Source: Gnetum montanum (lineage: Eukaryota; Streptophyta; Gnetopsida; Gnetales; Gnetaceae). Taken from it: DNA of 64,000 nt. The notes below the pieces were generated by a model. The model ran no database searches. It was not told the DNA's origin and was given only the letters and a program-made list of their open reading frames with translations. Shown in pieces: positions 1 through 13,300 of this stretch. Position numbers and translations under genes: made by a program. Positions within the stretch are counted from its first letter, which is position 1. The number at the start of each line of letters is the position of its first letter. The stretch spans positions 433,433-497,432 of the forward strand of contig MNCI01016273.1 in the NCBI GenBank assembly GCA_015680685.1, read 5' to 3'.

Positions 1-1197
1 TTTCTTATTTATGAAAAAATCTAGTATCTTTTTATCAAATCTGATTTAATCACCTTTTTTATTTTATATTTTAAAATTTCGAATTTCTTGGTATTTTCTT
101 ACTAAAAATGTTCTAAGGATGGTGGAACATGTGATATTTTGAAAAAACATATTATCTTTTTATAAAACCCACTCAAACTTTATTCTATTTCTTGCTTAAG
201 TGGACTTGGACTTTTTAATATCTACTTAACTTTTGGCTAGCTTTTCTAATTATTATGAAATTTATTAATTAAATATTCTTTTATGAATCATTATTTCTAA
301 ATTGACTTGAAAGTGGTAAGATCAAGTATAAGGCTAGTGTTATCCTTTATGTGCATTCTTTATTCATTTTTTGCTAATCAATCTCTCATTGCTGGTTTTG
401 ATATCATATTTATGCTTTAGTAGACTTAATTTTATGTGTTGTAGGTCCTCCTAGCTTGTGAAGGTAGAGTAATTACTTTTGAGCTCTAACAGTTTCTTAT
501 GTCTTGGTTTATTTTATCTTGTCAATTATGAATCCATGTGATGTAAAATTTTAAGATTATGTAATCTTATCATATTTAATTCTATAATTTCAATTTCAAG
601 TATGCACTAACTTCCATATTTATAGTATCTTTGAAGACATCTTTGCTAGAATTTCCTACCATCATAATTCATGGTGTAATTTTCATGACTTATGATGAAG
701 TTGCCAACAAAGGTCATGGATCATGGTAAGGTCATGATCCTTGACCATAGCTAAACCATCAGTCATGGTTTTGCAGATGACCAAAACTTGAGCTAGGGTA
801 ATATTTGAGTTATAAAGATTCACCATAACTCATGGTGAAGTCATGGTCTAGACCACAACCTAATCATTTATTGTGATCAAATGGATTTACTAGCAATGAG
901 TGACACAGTTCATGATAGCATCATGGCATTCAACATGACTTGACTACAAGTCATGGTTCATCTCGTATTCTTGACAACAAGTTGTGATAAACTTGTGGTC
1001 TCAAAATATCATTCATTTCATGTTATTTTTCCATCCTTTAGACCATTCTTAAACTTTGGTAGCTTGATTTTTCTATTTTCTAGTATTTCAACCTATTGAT
1101 TATGGATTTGATGGGAGGGATAAACATTTTTGGAGAGTCTACATTAGCTTCTAAAATTTTATTTATGTTTTCTATGAATGTATCTTGAGTAGCTTGG
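1..1197. other. Non-coding AT-rich flank with TCATGG clusters
   Basis: I see no coding signal here. Between about 670 and 990 the short words TCATGG and CCATGA recur roughly a dozen times on both strands (for example near 714, 766, 829, 842 and 952). The cluster is degenerate and has no fixed period. It could be the remnant of an LTR promoter array like the AGATGTCT clusters elsewhere in the window, but nothing proves that. Confidence 0.4.
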
Positions 1198-2050
1198 TGA
1201 TCAGCAACACGTATACCCTATACCTAACCATACGAATCACTAGTATGTACATGTGATCCGATTGAATTCTATGGACTCTGTTTACCTAAGTACCTTATAT
1301 CCTTAGATGGTAAAAGATGTAGTTGCTAGTCATTGTCTTCCCAATCAATACTTGTGTTAATTTATTCATATGACTAAGTGTAATTGAGGTATAAAATATA
1401 TTTTTTATTTTTTATTATTTTCTTTATCTTGTAGAATGATTAAATTAATGAATAGTTCAATTATTTAAATTAATTAATTACTTAACTAAATTATCCTAGA
1501 CATGGAGCATCCATTTCCACTTTCCTTACACAACTTGAATGTATAGTAACATTGTTGGATTACCAAGTATCCACTACTAGGATTACCAAGTGTTAATATA
1601 TTATGTTCAAAGTAATTGTACTCACATTAAGTATGAATTAGAATATTAAATGTTCACTATAAGAAAGCAAATTGCATTTAAAGTAAAACATTGGAAAATA
1701 ATGTTAAACTAATCGAAGTGCTACAATGGATGGAAGAAATTTCAATTTTATTGTCATTCATGTAACTATGTCCAAGTACATATTTCATTCAAATAAAATG
1801 CCCTACAATCAATTTGATACATGCTATGGGCACTTACAGGAAACTTTTGCTAAGTTCTATGAAAAAAACTACAAAAGCCTTTCTAAGGTATTAACCAAAT
1901 GATGCCATAAATGCAAGTCCTAACTATCCTACTACTATTGCTACTACTATTGAAAACTAGAAGGCATCCAAAAGTATCTTCATTTTCTCCTCTGTACTAC
2001 ATGAATCATGAATAATATAGGCTACTTCACCTAGATGTGTGGATGTTGGA
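1198..2050 (-). repeat. 3' LTR of minus-strand Athila-like element
   Basis: The sequence from 1198 aligns with that from 9538: both begin TGA-CAGC-like, followed by AACCATACRAATCAC and ATGGACT, then a long AT-rich stretch. The match can be followed to about 1910. After that the sequence diverges, so the inner edge near 2050 is an estimate. Confidence 0.6.
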
Positions 2051-2149
2051 ATATTCCATAGGTATGGTATCATTGGGAACATTTCCTTCATGTTCATAAA
2101 CTAGGCTACAAATTATTTACATTCAATGTCAAATATATGGATAAGGTTC

Positions 2150-4610
2150 TGTAACTCTTGGTAGTCATTTATTCTCCTAGCCAAGTTCTTAGCAACAAAT
2201 CTTTGATTAGTGAACTTGCTCTTGAGAACTTTAAGCTTCATGTTGGCTAGTTCCAACTTTTTTTTGGTCTCCTTATGAAGCTTGAACTTGCCTAATAGGG
2301 GACGCAAGAGCTAGCCACTTACTTCTTCAATTCTATCCTAGGTCTCCTTGCAGTCAATGTTGCTAAGTTTATATATCAAAGATTAGCAAGCTCCATGTAT
2401 TTATTCATATTTTTTATCTACAACTTTTCAAGCAGATTACTGCTTGAATATATACATTGAGTCCATCAAAGATCGGCTAACATGCATTACCTCTTTGTTA
2501 GAGTTGTTTCATGGTCTTGTTTACCTTTTCCTTGGCCAACTTAATTTCTTTTTTGTTGATCTTCTTACACATACTAACCTACTCCTTGTAGTGGTTTTTC
2601 ACTTGTTCATATTTCAAGGCTTCATTTTTTAGGTAGCAACCTTAATTGTAGTTTTTTAGTGATGAGTTTAAGTATTTTTCATTAAGATATTTCTTTTTTT
2701 TGCAACCAACCTCCTTAGATCCAAATTTACCTTGGTAAGATATTCCTACTACTAGAAAATTTACTTCACCAGTTGATCTTTCTGTTGCTTAGCATTTCAT
2801 AGGCCATGGATCTTACAAGTTAGGAACCAAGTTTTCTTTGCAAGCCTGTAAGAGGTCATGGTCAATGTTATTAGTCATTTCTTCTGACAGTGATGCCATA
2901 AAGATTTCCATCTCCTTGGCATTCTTAACCTCTTAGTATTTGTGCTAAAGCTATATGAAAGCTTCGTCTCTTATAAGTTTTGGTCTGATAATGACAGGAT
3001 TAAAGAGATGGACTCTATGTTTTGCAATTTTAGTGGCCAACAGTGAATTACTAGTGATGGCCTTATTTAGTTATGTATTGGCAATCAACATCTTGCCTCT
3101 CATATCTAATAGCTATAACTAAGGGGTTGATACATCTTTTGAGATATTGAAGATATCAAAAATAAAATTTTCAACACCCACCAATTGTTCCAACACTTCC
3201 TTATATCAGGTAACATTTATCCTTCTACTCCCTACTCTTGTTAATGTTTGTACATCTACCATGGTAGCAACATCAAGGATAGATGTAGTAAGAGCACATA
3301 GAGTTTCATCAACATGATTCACCATCACCTCTATTATTGTCTCTTGATCCTTGTGTGAGATGACTAAGACCGTTGCTCCTTTGTCTTCTTCTAAGAGTAT
3401 AGAGAAGGTTGTTTCATTCCCAAAAATTGTGGAAAATGTTTGTTCTGGGATGAAGATAGTAACTTCTTTTTCACTAAGTTTAAAGTGGAGATGTTTCTAG
3501 TTCCTTTGTGCTGAGAATAAGAGTATCATGTCATTGTCTAGCCAATTGATGATCCTTGTGACCTTGTTTAGATGGCTTATGACTAGATGGTAGACTAAAT
3601 ATTTCTCACCACCATCAAAGGCCTGGTATTATTGTAGCCACTAATTTCTAGTATTTCTTAGTTATTTTGTAGCTACCAACATTTTCAGTGTTGTCTTTGG
3701 TATAGTAGGTGGTGATGGTAGTGGTTGCTCCTCTTTTTGAAGCTTGGCTGGAGCTTTATCCTTCATCATCTTCTGCCAAGAAGCAACAAGAACTCTACAA
3801 ATCACATCATTTGAGTAGTGGGCTATACCTCTCCTTTTGTAGAATTTTCTAATTAGACATAGGAAGGGGGCTGTCTTTCTAATCTTCTCATTATCCTTGA
3901 AACTTTTTCCAATTTCACAAAAGATGAACTGTGGCAAGTTAACTAGGAATTTCCCACTTAGAACCATACATGCTTGAGTGAAGAATGTTGTGATCTTATT
4001 GAGCCTCACTATTGGATTGAGGTGATAGGTTGCAATATTAAAGTATGCTCACTCCACCTTAGTGAGGGCAACATACTCCTTATAGTCCACTCCATAGCAC
4101 TAGTGAACCCACTCTTTTTTAACCTTTATATCTACTTGGATAGATACATTCACCAACTTTGCCCTAGTGTTAGGTAATCTAATAGCTTCTGTGATGACCT
4201 CAAAAGAGTAGGAGATGTTGATGTCCTTTATTTTAACAATGGCATCCCCTTGTTAGTTGTTTCAGTATAGGTAGGTTTTCCCCATGTACTATTCTTCACT
4301 ATTAGAGAGAATAAATCATAGTGGAGAGCCTTGAAGTTATCTTTAAACCTTTTCTAGTGTAAGCTCCAAGAATAATCAAAATTTTAGCTTCTGTAGGATG
4401 GGGCTTTGAATTTCCTTGGTCTAGACCTTTTCCAAGCAGGCTTTTGTAAGTGTGACCTCTAGATTAGGCCTTGGTCCTAGGACTTTGTCCTACCTAAATT
4501 TCCATGTTTCTACTATGGGAATTTGTCAAACAGATTCCACCTTAGGCTCCTCTAGTAGGGGCCTAGTACTATGAGTAGCCTTAGTAACTTACTCCTAGGG
4601 TTTTTGTTGC
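2150..4610 (-). pseudogene. Extra 3' ORF of Athila-like element (plant transposon protein-like), decayed
   Basis: Reading the minus strand from about 4600 down gives a broken ORF whose best-kept part is 4009-3662. That part contains the words FIFCEIGKSFKDNEK and FLCLIRKFYKRRGIAHYSND. It aligns closely with the plus-strand copy at 57690-59316, including SNDV, ASWQKMMKDK and SKLQK-like words. The layout resembles the 'putative plant transposon protein' family (PF20167 as I recall it), an accessory ORF found downstream of pol in Athila-type and related plant elements; its function is not established. Several in-frame stops and shifts break it. The assignment rests on remembered family features and on the second copy in this window. 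Confidence 0.55.
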
Positions 4611-4629
4611 TATGATTTTCATTAGCCTT

Positions 4630-6000
4630 ATTTCCATTTGAATTGAGATACATGATCAGCAATGACATTCTTAAGGTTATTTCTATCATTCATAGTAACA
4701 TCAAATTCCTAAAAGATCACCAACCATTATATCATACAAGAGCTAATTATTGTGTTATTCATGAGAAATCTAACTACACTATGATTTGTGTGCATAAAGA
4801 CTAGATAACCAAGCACATAGTGCTTAAAATTCTCAAGCATATACACCACCACCATCAACTCTTTTTTAGTTATGATGTAGTTCAATTATGTCCTACAATG
4901 CTTCTACTCATACAATGGATGTAGTATGGGAATTTTTTATCATCCATTTACATGAGCATGACTTCTAATGCATAGTTGAATGCATTTGTCATTATATGAA
5001 ATGATTTGGATCAATTAGAGGCTTGTAAAATTGGGGTTTCTACAAGCTTTTGTTTCAATCATTTAAATGCTTAGTCACATTCTTTAATCCATTTGAATGA
5101 TATATTCCTCTTCATCAACTTCATTAAAGATTTGATGACCTTGGAGAAATTTTTTATGAAGCGTCTATAGTAGCTAGTATGTCAAAGAAATGATCTCACA
5201 TCCTTCACTATTTGTGACCTCTCTATGATTCTTTGGAGATCAACCTCTATTTCTTTCTCTAATACACAATGCCTAAAAATAATGTCTTATTGGATCATCA
5301 AATGGTTTTTTTACTAATTGAGCTTAAGATTTATCTCCACATTGTGCTTTAAAACTTACTCAAAATGATCTAATGTCTAATAAGAATCATAACCATAAGT
5401 GGAGAAGTCATTTATAAAGACTTCTACAACATTATCAATCTAGTTTTAAAAGATATTAAGGACAAGGTGTTAGAAGATTTCAAGGATATTACATAAGCTA
5501 AGACACATCTTCTTAAATGCATACATCCCCTAGGGACTTGTGAATGTAGTTTTGACCTAGTCTTTTGAAACTATTTGAACTTGATTGTAACCACTGTAAT
5601 CATTTAGGAACTATAATATTTGTATCTTATAATACCTAGTTAACAAATTATAACAAGATATGATCCTTAAAAGTTATCATGTTTAATAACTAAAAATTAA
5701 TGCAAAGCCTCCATTGCTTCCTCCACCACCACCACCACACCGTCCCCCCCCCCCACCCCNTTACTCACTAACTATTTGCTATAAGATATATGAATAATAC
5801 TTTTAGGTATTTTTCTTTACAACCAACTTTGATTTGGGATTCAACTTGCACTATGATTGGTATTTTGACTTAATGGTTGGATATGGGTAAATTCTATGCT
5901 AGCATATGTGTGAATCAATCCCCATTATTTCATCATATGACTAGGTGAAGGCTATTGGTCATTTATTAATCATCTTAAGTAACCTTTGCTTTTGTTCTTA
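4630..6000 (-). pseudogene. Reverse transcriptase-RNase H of minus-strand Athila-like element
   Basis: Minus-strand translation shows the RT start (INKWPIAF, SYDEIMGID) near 5980-5900. The palm motif VFINDFSTYG lies near 5410, then the thumb and connection (VRSFL-HTSYYRRFIKNFSKV), then RNase H words (SFHIMTNAFNYALEVMLM, YYIHCMSRSIVGHN) and the RNase H end NVIADHVSQ at 4680-4640. The palm motif reads ND where active enzymes have DD, so a catalytic aspartate is lost. Many in-frame stops and a poly-C/N interruption near 5760 confirm that it is dead. The plus-strand relative at 17930-19290 aligns along its length. Confidence 0.75.
5714..5760. repeat. CCA/poly-C low-complexity run ending in an N
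   Basis: A short (CCA)n run passes into a C-homopolymer and ends with a single ambiguous base at 5760. It lies inside the RT remnant. The N and the homopolymer suggest a sequencing or assembly weak point, not a biological boundary. Confidence 0.8.
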
Positions 6001-6386
6001 TGTGAGATAGAAATTTATTATATTGGTTTCTCATTTTCTAAAAATACATATTCAAGAGATTATGGTAATGCTTTGATTTCTATGGGTTCTAACTCTATAC
6101 TTTCTAGGATTTTAAACTTCTTCCAATCTATCTCTTCTTCTCACATGTTTATTTCTTAGGAAATTTGTTGCTTGATACACTCTATCTTATTTGTCCTATA
6201 CATATAAATGTATGTAACAACTTCATGTGATTCCATGCGTATTATAGACTTATCCCTCTCATCTATTAGCAATCATTGGACATCTTCCTACTTAGTGGTT
6301 GTTTCATATAGGTACTTTTACATACACATTTTTTCTTCACATGAATTGCATATTGTAATAACTCTTCATTTGACTATCTAGGCTCT

Positions 6387-6640
6387 CTATTTGTACTTGC
6401 ACCTTGTATCATTATATACAATGCATGAAAATATGGTCTTCTTGATCACTTTATGCTTATTTTTCTTGAAAATTTCTAAGGAAAGATCTCTAATGACAAG
6501 CTTGACATTAATTGTTCTTAGCCAAGCACTTCCTCTAATGATAGAAAAATTTCCTTTACAATTATCTACTTGAATCACCAAGAAATATACTAGGTAGAGT
6601 GACCCACTAATGATGGTCACAATGTCCTCCACCTATCCCA
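6387..6640 (-). pseudogene. Protease-region remnant, minus-strand Athila-like element
   Basis: The 81-residue minus-strand frame contains QVDNCKGNFSIIRGSAWL, then NVKLVIRDLSLEI. It aligns with the plus-strand frame at 17348-17530 (VDNHKENFVTIMGRACL, then ANLHIKDLSLEIS). In Athila-type elements this corresponds to the stretch just after the aspartic protease active site, before RT. The D-S/T-G active-site triad itself is not visible. The reading frame is too short to be functional. Confidence 0.5.
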
Positions 6641-6999
6641 AGTAAATAATGATAGACAAGTTTGTAAGTTATAACATGATGTTGCACTTTTTGAGTGGTA
6701 GTAGATTTTATGCTTTGTCCATCTTTTAGAAGATCAAGTTTATACTAGAACATAATTCTCATAAATATTTACAAGATGAATGTCCAACAATATATATAAG
6801 TAAATGAAAGGGGGCTTTCAAGATTTGTTCTTTCCATAGGAAGGTTACCTAATTTAATCCAATTAGTTATGACATGGATTAACATGATAGTCATTATGCT
6901 CACACTTCAATTTGAATGAAGTTATTTAAAAGGAATGGAGAATGTTAACATTAAAGTATGATCCAAAACCATCGATGATTTCATTGGTTTAAGTAAACT

Positions 7000-9405
7000 A
7001 ACAAGTCTAAAAAAGCGATGTTTCTAAGGCTTACACTTAAAACTACTTAAATTAACATCCACTTGCATGTTTACAACTCTAGTAGTATGTTTTGTTATGG
7101 TTATGAAGGTATCTTTCCTTGCATTAGTGGAAGTGGTTCTGAAGGAAGATAATTACATATTTATTGATGATGCTTGGGAGATGGATTCCAAGAATATGAG
7201 TGTGATTGGACTCTAGGAGTGAAATGTCTATAATACTCTAGTGGATAGAAGTAGTCTGAGAAATGTGTTTGAGGAGCTACATCTTTAGAAGAAATAGGTT
7301 GTTGAACATAATAGCCATATGAATTTGGCTACCTATAAGGATACTAATACCTTGGAAGTGGAATTCATCACAATTGTAGATTTTGCCACTAATACTACTC
7401 TTATGATTGATATGAAGCTTTATTTGGATAGTATTATTAATTGTAGAACTACTTGTAATTGTCTTAGGGATAAGAAAATCTCCTGGACATTTACATTTTA
7501 ATGAACTTGAGGTTCAATGTATACATTCTTGACTCCTATAAAAATGAAAAAATAGGGTAACATCCCTTAGGTTGTTCATATTAGTATAAGTTACATCCAT
7601 CATAATATGTTAATTCTGAGTAAGTAACCCATATATGTCCTTCACTATTTCTTTTTTTTTTCTTCTTATCCTTATCTTATGCAAGAGTTTGCTATACTTT
7701 CTCCTCTACTATGTTGAGTATATTTGTAAACCTTTCATTCATGGAATCCTAAATTTTCTTCATATATACCATAATATCTAGAATAGATTTTTGTATCGAT
7801 AAATTTTTCACTTGATTACTTCCTTCATGATATCTTCATCTTCCCTTCTCTAATAAGCAGAAATATCTTTCTTACAAAGAGATAAATTTTTGTTATACTC
7901 CTTAATACTCACACTCTCTTTTTAAGTTCATCCTCTTCTTTTGCCACATGGTTTATCAACCATTAAATTTTATGATTCCTCATTTCTAATAGCCTTCCTT
8001 TAGTTTAAACTACAAGAGTTTCTCTTATTTTATTTCTAAGCCCATCCATAATTTATATCAATTGTTCACTTTGAGAAAAGAAATGGACTAGGCTCTTGTA
8101 CAATAGTGACTAGCACTTGCCTAAGGCTACATCAATAGATTTGTGATTTCCCTGCTTCCACCCTTGAATTTATTTTCTCATGTTGGATACTCTAGGGTAC
8201 ATTTGATATTTACCATTAAATAACTCTAGCATCATACTCCATCTTTGGATTGATTCTAGTTCTAAGGTTAAGTACTAGCTCTCTACTTCTTTTATAAGTA
8301 TTCTTAAAAATAATTTAAGCTTATGCCAATCATTCTCTATATTCTACAAGACATAAGCATCATGGACAATGTGCAAATAATGTTGTGGGTTCACATTATA
8401 ACGTTCTTCAAATTTAGAAATGGTGTTTATATCAAGCCACTTGATCTGGTTACCCCTTGAATGCTTGGTCAGAATATAAACAACTTCCCTGATATTAATC
8501 ATGCTTTTCATTGTCAAAAGAAATTCATCATAATCATCATGTTTATCATAATCTCATGAACCCTTCAATGTTACCTTCTATTCCTAATTCCATGTTTATG
8601 ATCATAATATCTATATCTATCATGATTACAATCATCTTTATTACCTCCATTCATGTTCTAATTTCTTCCATTATCTTCACCAAGTTTTCCATATTAACCT
8701 CTTCTCCATGGCCTATACTCATCCTTATCAAAACTTGATGGTGAAAATGACGTAGAGGATGAAGAACTGGGAGAGTCATGCTAACTTGCTTTCCTACCAT
8801 GATTCCTTTTATTATCTCTTGGTGGCCTACTAGAAGACTTAAGACTAGAGGTCCTCCTTGTGATGGATCATGTTCTCCTCTTTCTTTGGTTTCTTATCAA
8901 GGCTAAATGTAAGTATGGATTAGTCATGTCATCTACATTAAGGAGTAAGTATTTTGGTAACTAGATCTACCTAAATGATAGTCTATATTATCCTTTTTGG
9001 ATCATGAAGTCAATGAAATGGTATCTTCTTATCCTTTGCTACTTCATGATGTGCCTCCATGAAATAGTATTTTTGGAGTTGGACCTTTGTAGGTTGATAA
9101 GGCTTGGAGAGTTTTCCAACCACTTTGTATTCAACTATGGTCACATTTAATCCAACTTTCATCAATGCTACCATTAGCATTAATGGGACAACATGATCAA
9201 GTGTTAATACAATGTTGTATTCTAGGTCTCTCCATCTCATTTGTTCATCTTGATGAGAAAAACTAAATTCCATATAATAAGGATTTACATGTTGATAAAT
9301 GTTCTTAACTTAGTAAGGCAAATCATCTTTATTCCTTTGAGTTCTATCATTCTCCCTAGTAGAGTTATCAACAGCCATGAAATCAAATCTAGGTGAATAA
9401 GACAT
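7000..9405 (-). pseudogene. gag of minus-strand Athila-like element
   Basis: A start codon at 9405 opens a frame beginning MSYSPRFDF. After one stop the frame continues through FSHQDEQMRWRDLEYNIV, which aligns with FMLH-DEQLRWIELEDNVV in the plus-strand gag at 14573. The longest uninterrupted piece is 9273-9010. Downstream, to about 7000, the sequence keeps patchy similarity with 15000-17000 but is full of stops. Gag would form the particle that packages the element's RNA. The start codon lies 132 bases inside the primer-binding site, a normal leader length. Confidence 0.6.
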
Positions 9406-9518
9406 CTTTAAAATAACATGTATTATTTAATAAAATAATAATATTTTTAAGAGATAAATCATTAAGTTTCTACTAGTGATCATTAATGATTGAAAATAAT
9501 CTAGTTCACTAGCACATG

Positions 9519-9537
9519 CCCCAAGCAATAGCACCAA
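9519..9537 (-). promoter_or_regulatory. Primer-binding site, tRNA-Asp type, decayed
   Basis: On the minus strand, TTGGTGCTATTGCTTGGGG follows the LTR end (CTCCTCA) directly. It resembles TGGCGCCGTTGCCGGGG, complementary to the 3' end of tRNA-Asp and used by Athila-type elements. The differences are mostly C-to-T and G-to-A changes at former CG positions. Confidence 0.7.
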
Positions 9538-10350
9538 TGAGGAGCAGCGAGTGTCTCTTACACTGAACCATACAAATCACAAGCATTTACAAGTAAACTA
9601 ATTGTAATTTATGGACTATATTAGTGAAATGTCTAGATCATGTATGATCATTGGTTGTTATCTTTCCAATTATATTGGTGATGATCTTAAACTCTTATGG
9701 TTAAGTGTAATTGTGACATATGATATCTAATGTTATGCAATTATCAGAATATTAAGATTTAATCTATTTTAATCTAAGTATAAAAAGAAATTGTTAGTTT
9801 GTTCTAAGATGATGAATATCCATTTCCACTTATAATATATATCCTAAATGTATACACTCACTATTGGGATTACCAAGTATTAACATTCCTAGCTACCAAC
9901 TAAATATATGTTATACTTGAAGTGGTTGCATACATTTTACCAATTCTAGATGGAAATAAAATTGCTAACTAAGTGTAATAGAATGTAAATATTAAATTAA
10001 TTAAATGTGAAGATAACAAACATATGAAGTAAACTCTATGCAAAGTTAAAGTGTTGTACTAATGTGTAATAATCTCTCTATATTTATTATCATTCATGCA
10101 AAGTATCCAAGTATAAAGTAATCAGATAAAGACTTTGGACAATTAATTCAAATCATGTATGAGCACTCACTGACTATTACTAAAGTTATGAAAAGAAATC
10201 ATAAGAGTTTTGCTACTATGGTAACTGAATGGTACATTTAATATGGTAGGTGAACAATATTTATAGACTCTACCTACCCAAAATATATCACATCTTTGAT
10301 ATCATATAAAAGTATACAATATCATAACTATGATATCATAGGTACAATGA
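9538..10350 (-). repeat. 5' LTR of minus-strand Athila-like element
   Basis: It begins (plus-strand view) TGAGGAGCAG next to the primer site and aligns with the LTR at 1198 and, in reverse complement, with the plus-strand LTR ending at 14395. On the minus strand a TATA box (CTATAAATATTG) lies near 10263-10252. The outer edge is uncertain by some tens of bases. Confidence 0.65.
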
Positions 10351-13300
10351 CATACCTAAATTGATAATAATTTATGTAGCGCCTCATGTTTTTGGATATT
10401 TGATTAGTATATTTCTTCCTAAAGGTTATAAGTTTTATTATTATATGAGTGCATTATGCTTGTTAGTTGGATATTAGCTTGATACATTTTTTATTTAATG
10501 TGTTATGTTATTTCTTATCTTATAAGCTTTGTGGTATGTAAGAGTTAGTTTAATTATGTATTTCTTTTAGTATTTATGATTTATATGTTTTCATGGAGGT
10601 TATGCTAGGAGCATGGCATGATTTGACATTGGTAGCTTTGAATGGCATATTATGTGTATACTTTTATTATATTTTAAAATTTATTTTATTTTATTTTTGT
10701 TTGGCTAATCTAGAAATATTTTATCATGTGTTATTTTATTCTTGTGAGCTATGAATTATGTTACAATAGGATAGGAGAGAGACTAAGAAAGTTACATAAG
10801 TTATGGACATGACTAGCCAAATGATTCTTATAAAGTATCTTCCATTGTAGAAACTACCCTAACTTTCCTCTATGTGATTCTCAACAACCTCTCATTAAAC
10901 TTCCATGACTCATGTGATCTACACACCTTAATGTTTTCACTTACAAGAAGATGTGTTGCTAGAATTCGAAGCTTGTAGAGGTGCAAGAGATTTTTGGATC
11001 ATAGTGTGTCTTTGAGAGCTTTATTGTGGTGCTTCATTCTATTTTTGTGGATTCTTATGTGTATTCAAGATGAGTAATCTTGGCCTTTCTTTTGATTTTC
11101 GTATTTGTAGGGTTTTTTTTACATCAATATCGGATGGGTTTTTTTGAATTACTTTTTATAAATTTGTACATTTTTATGAAATTGAGTATTGCTTTGATTG
11201 AATAGATTTCAGAGTTTTGTGATTTCATTTTCAATTTTATAGTCATAACTATTATTATTTCTAATATTTTTAGATATGGGTTTTATGAGAAATTGGTATC
11301 AACAATTTTATAGGTTTGGGTTTTGCTCTTATGGTTTGCTAGTTCTAGTTCCCAATTTTAACTTTCCATTCCCTCTCTATTATTAGATTGCTCTAGTTTG
11401 GCATAACTATTGATTTAGTTATGATTATGGAGGAATTCTAGTTTTATTGTTCATTTGGAAAGTTGAGTATTATGTTCCTTTGTCCAACACCTTAATTCTA
11501 TCATGATCCCTCTCTCCTAAGGTCTCAAGGTTTTGCCTTATTGTAAAAATTACCTTATTTTCCATTTTTTTTCAAGGTTGTGAGAATTGAATGCCTTTTT
11601 TATGCTTGTATTCTTCTAGCTATTGTAATAATTCAATTTTCCTAAGTGCGATATTCTTGTTTTCTTTCTACTATTCTCTTGATTATGTTTCTACACTTGT
11701 TGAATCTCGATTTTTCCTATTTATGAAATCCCTAATGTGTGAATTTTTTTTTGAGTTTTATGTCTATTTTTTCTCTCTTTCCTCTTAGAAAAGATGTTTT
11801 TGAGGTTGGTAAGATGTCTTTCCCACTTATTAGGATTTGCAGAAAGACATCTTCTCTATTGACAAGATATCTTACTAGGAGGAAAGATGTCTTACCATCT
11901 TGCAAAACTTCTTTTAAAGTACATCCTTCTAGGCCCCAAGATGTCTTGATCCCCTAAAAGATGTCTTTCTAGAAAGAAAGATGTCTTCTAAGGTACATTT
12001 TCTATAATCAAATATGTCTTTCCTGTTAGGCCAATCTTGGGGAAAGCTATCTTTATTAAAGTCTAAACCTCTGGTGTGTCCTTGAATTATCCTTCATTAG
12101 TCTCGTAACATCTCTAATACATTCCAAATTGGCTTATCCTTCTTTAAGCTCTTAAATTATTTAACAAGATCCCAAGTGATGGTAACATCCATTTAGATAA
12201 GTTTGTGTTATCTGGTTAATGTTTTGAAAGACTATGATTTCGTTGGGTGATGGTCTTAGGCTTCTTAGAATGCTAGAATTTAATTCAACTAGTTGGTAAT
12301 TAATGTTGGAATTTAGGTTTATCAATTTGGGTATTTTTATTGGACTTCTTGGACTATCGAACTCTCTTAAATTTGGTTATGAACCTCCATCATCAATGTT
12401 TGAATTATCATGTTTTCTTATTTGTTGGGTGTTTGGATGTTGGATCTTACACTAAATTGTATGATCAATTGAAGATGAGCTTCCTAGATATGTTTGGTAA
12501 TTAACCCCCACTAGGATGCATTAGTATAGCTTTTATTGTAGAACCATCATATACAAGAGGATGGTTCCATGGCTTATTAGCCCTTTATTTATTCAATGCC
12601 TATAGAATGTGGGAGGTGAGTCTTGGCAAATGCCTCTAACACTAATAGTTTGAAACACAAGAAGTGATTCTTGGATGATGCTTCTCATTCAACTTGAGAC
12701 TAATAATAAATCCATGCATATGGTAATTTGGCATTTGATTTGGTATTTGACATTTCAAATCCTAAGAAAAATACACATAAAAATTTTAACACATTTGACA
12801 CTAAGTCTAATACATGTTAGCCTTCTTGTTTGTAGGTTGATGGATGGAGCAATGATTCATTTAAGTTAGTAATGTTTAGCTTGGATTGTTATGGTTATAT
12901 GGTTACTTGGTATGTATGTCTATGATAACATTTTGTGTAGGTTAAACATGCCTCACCCAGCCATCATGAGATCTATCCACTCTTTAGTTGGAGGAAGTCT
13001 CAAGGTTCCTCAATTTTATACTAATATCCCTTTTTATCTACAAGTTGCCAGGGCTAGGTGGAGAATGAATGAATTTTGATGGCATTTTTGATCGAGAGCT
13101 TTTATATCTTATTATCTTTCAATCATTGAACATTATTTAGTCATTCATGTACTTGGTTCATTCACAATGTGTTAATACTTTATCTCTTTATCTTTCATGC
13201 ATTTGAGTTTATGGATAATGTATGGATAGACCATTATTATCATGCTAGGTATTTATGAAATTTTATAGTTACAATCATATTGTTCTCACTATTAGAGTAA

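Larger units (their letters stand above)
1198..10350 (-). mobile_element. Athila-like Ty3 retrotransposon, minus strand, integrase missing
   Basis: On the minus strand the order is 5' LTR (about 10350-9538), primer-binding site, gag, protease remnant, RT-RNase H, a 3' ORF and a 3' LTR (about 2050-1198). The two LTRs align in the same orientation at their inner/outer ends (shared block around ACCATACRAATCAC and the ATGGACT region). Domains match the plus-strand relative that starts at 13490. The primer site resembles the tRNA-Asp type used by Athila elements. RNase H ends near 4630 and the 3' ORF starts about 20-50 bp further on, so no integrase lies between them. Every reading frame has stops. 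The outer limit near 10350 is approximate and I could not find a target-site duplication. Confidence 0.7.

Noticed and set aside
8511-8738. 75-codon His/Ile/Met-rich plus-strand frame
   Set aside because: It is opposite the minus-strand Athila-like gag; the composition follows from the complement of a repetitive, basic/acidic stretch.
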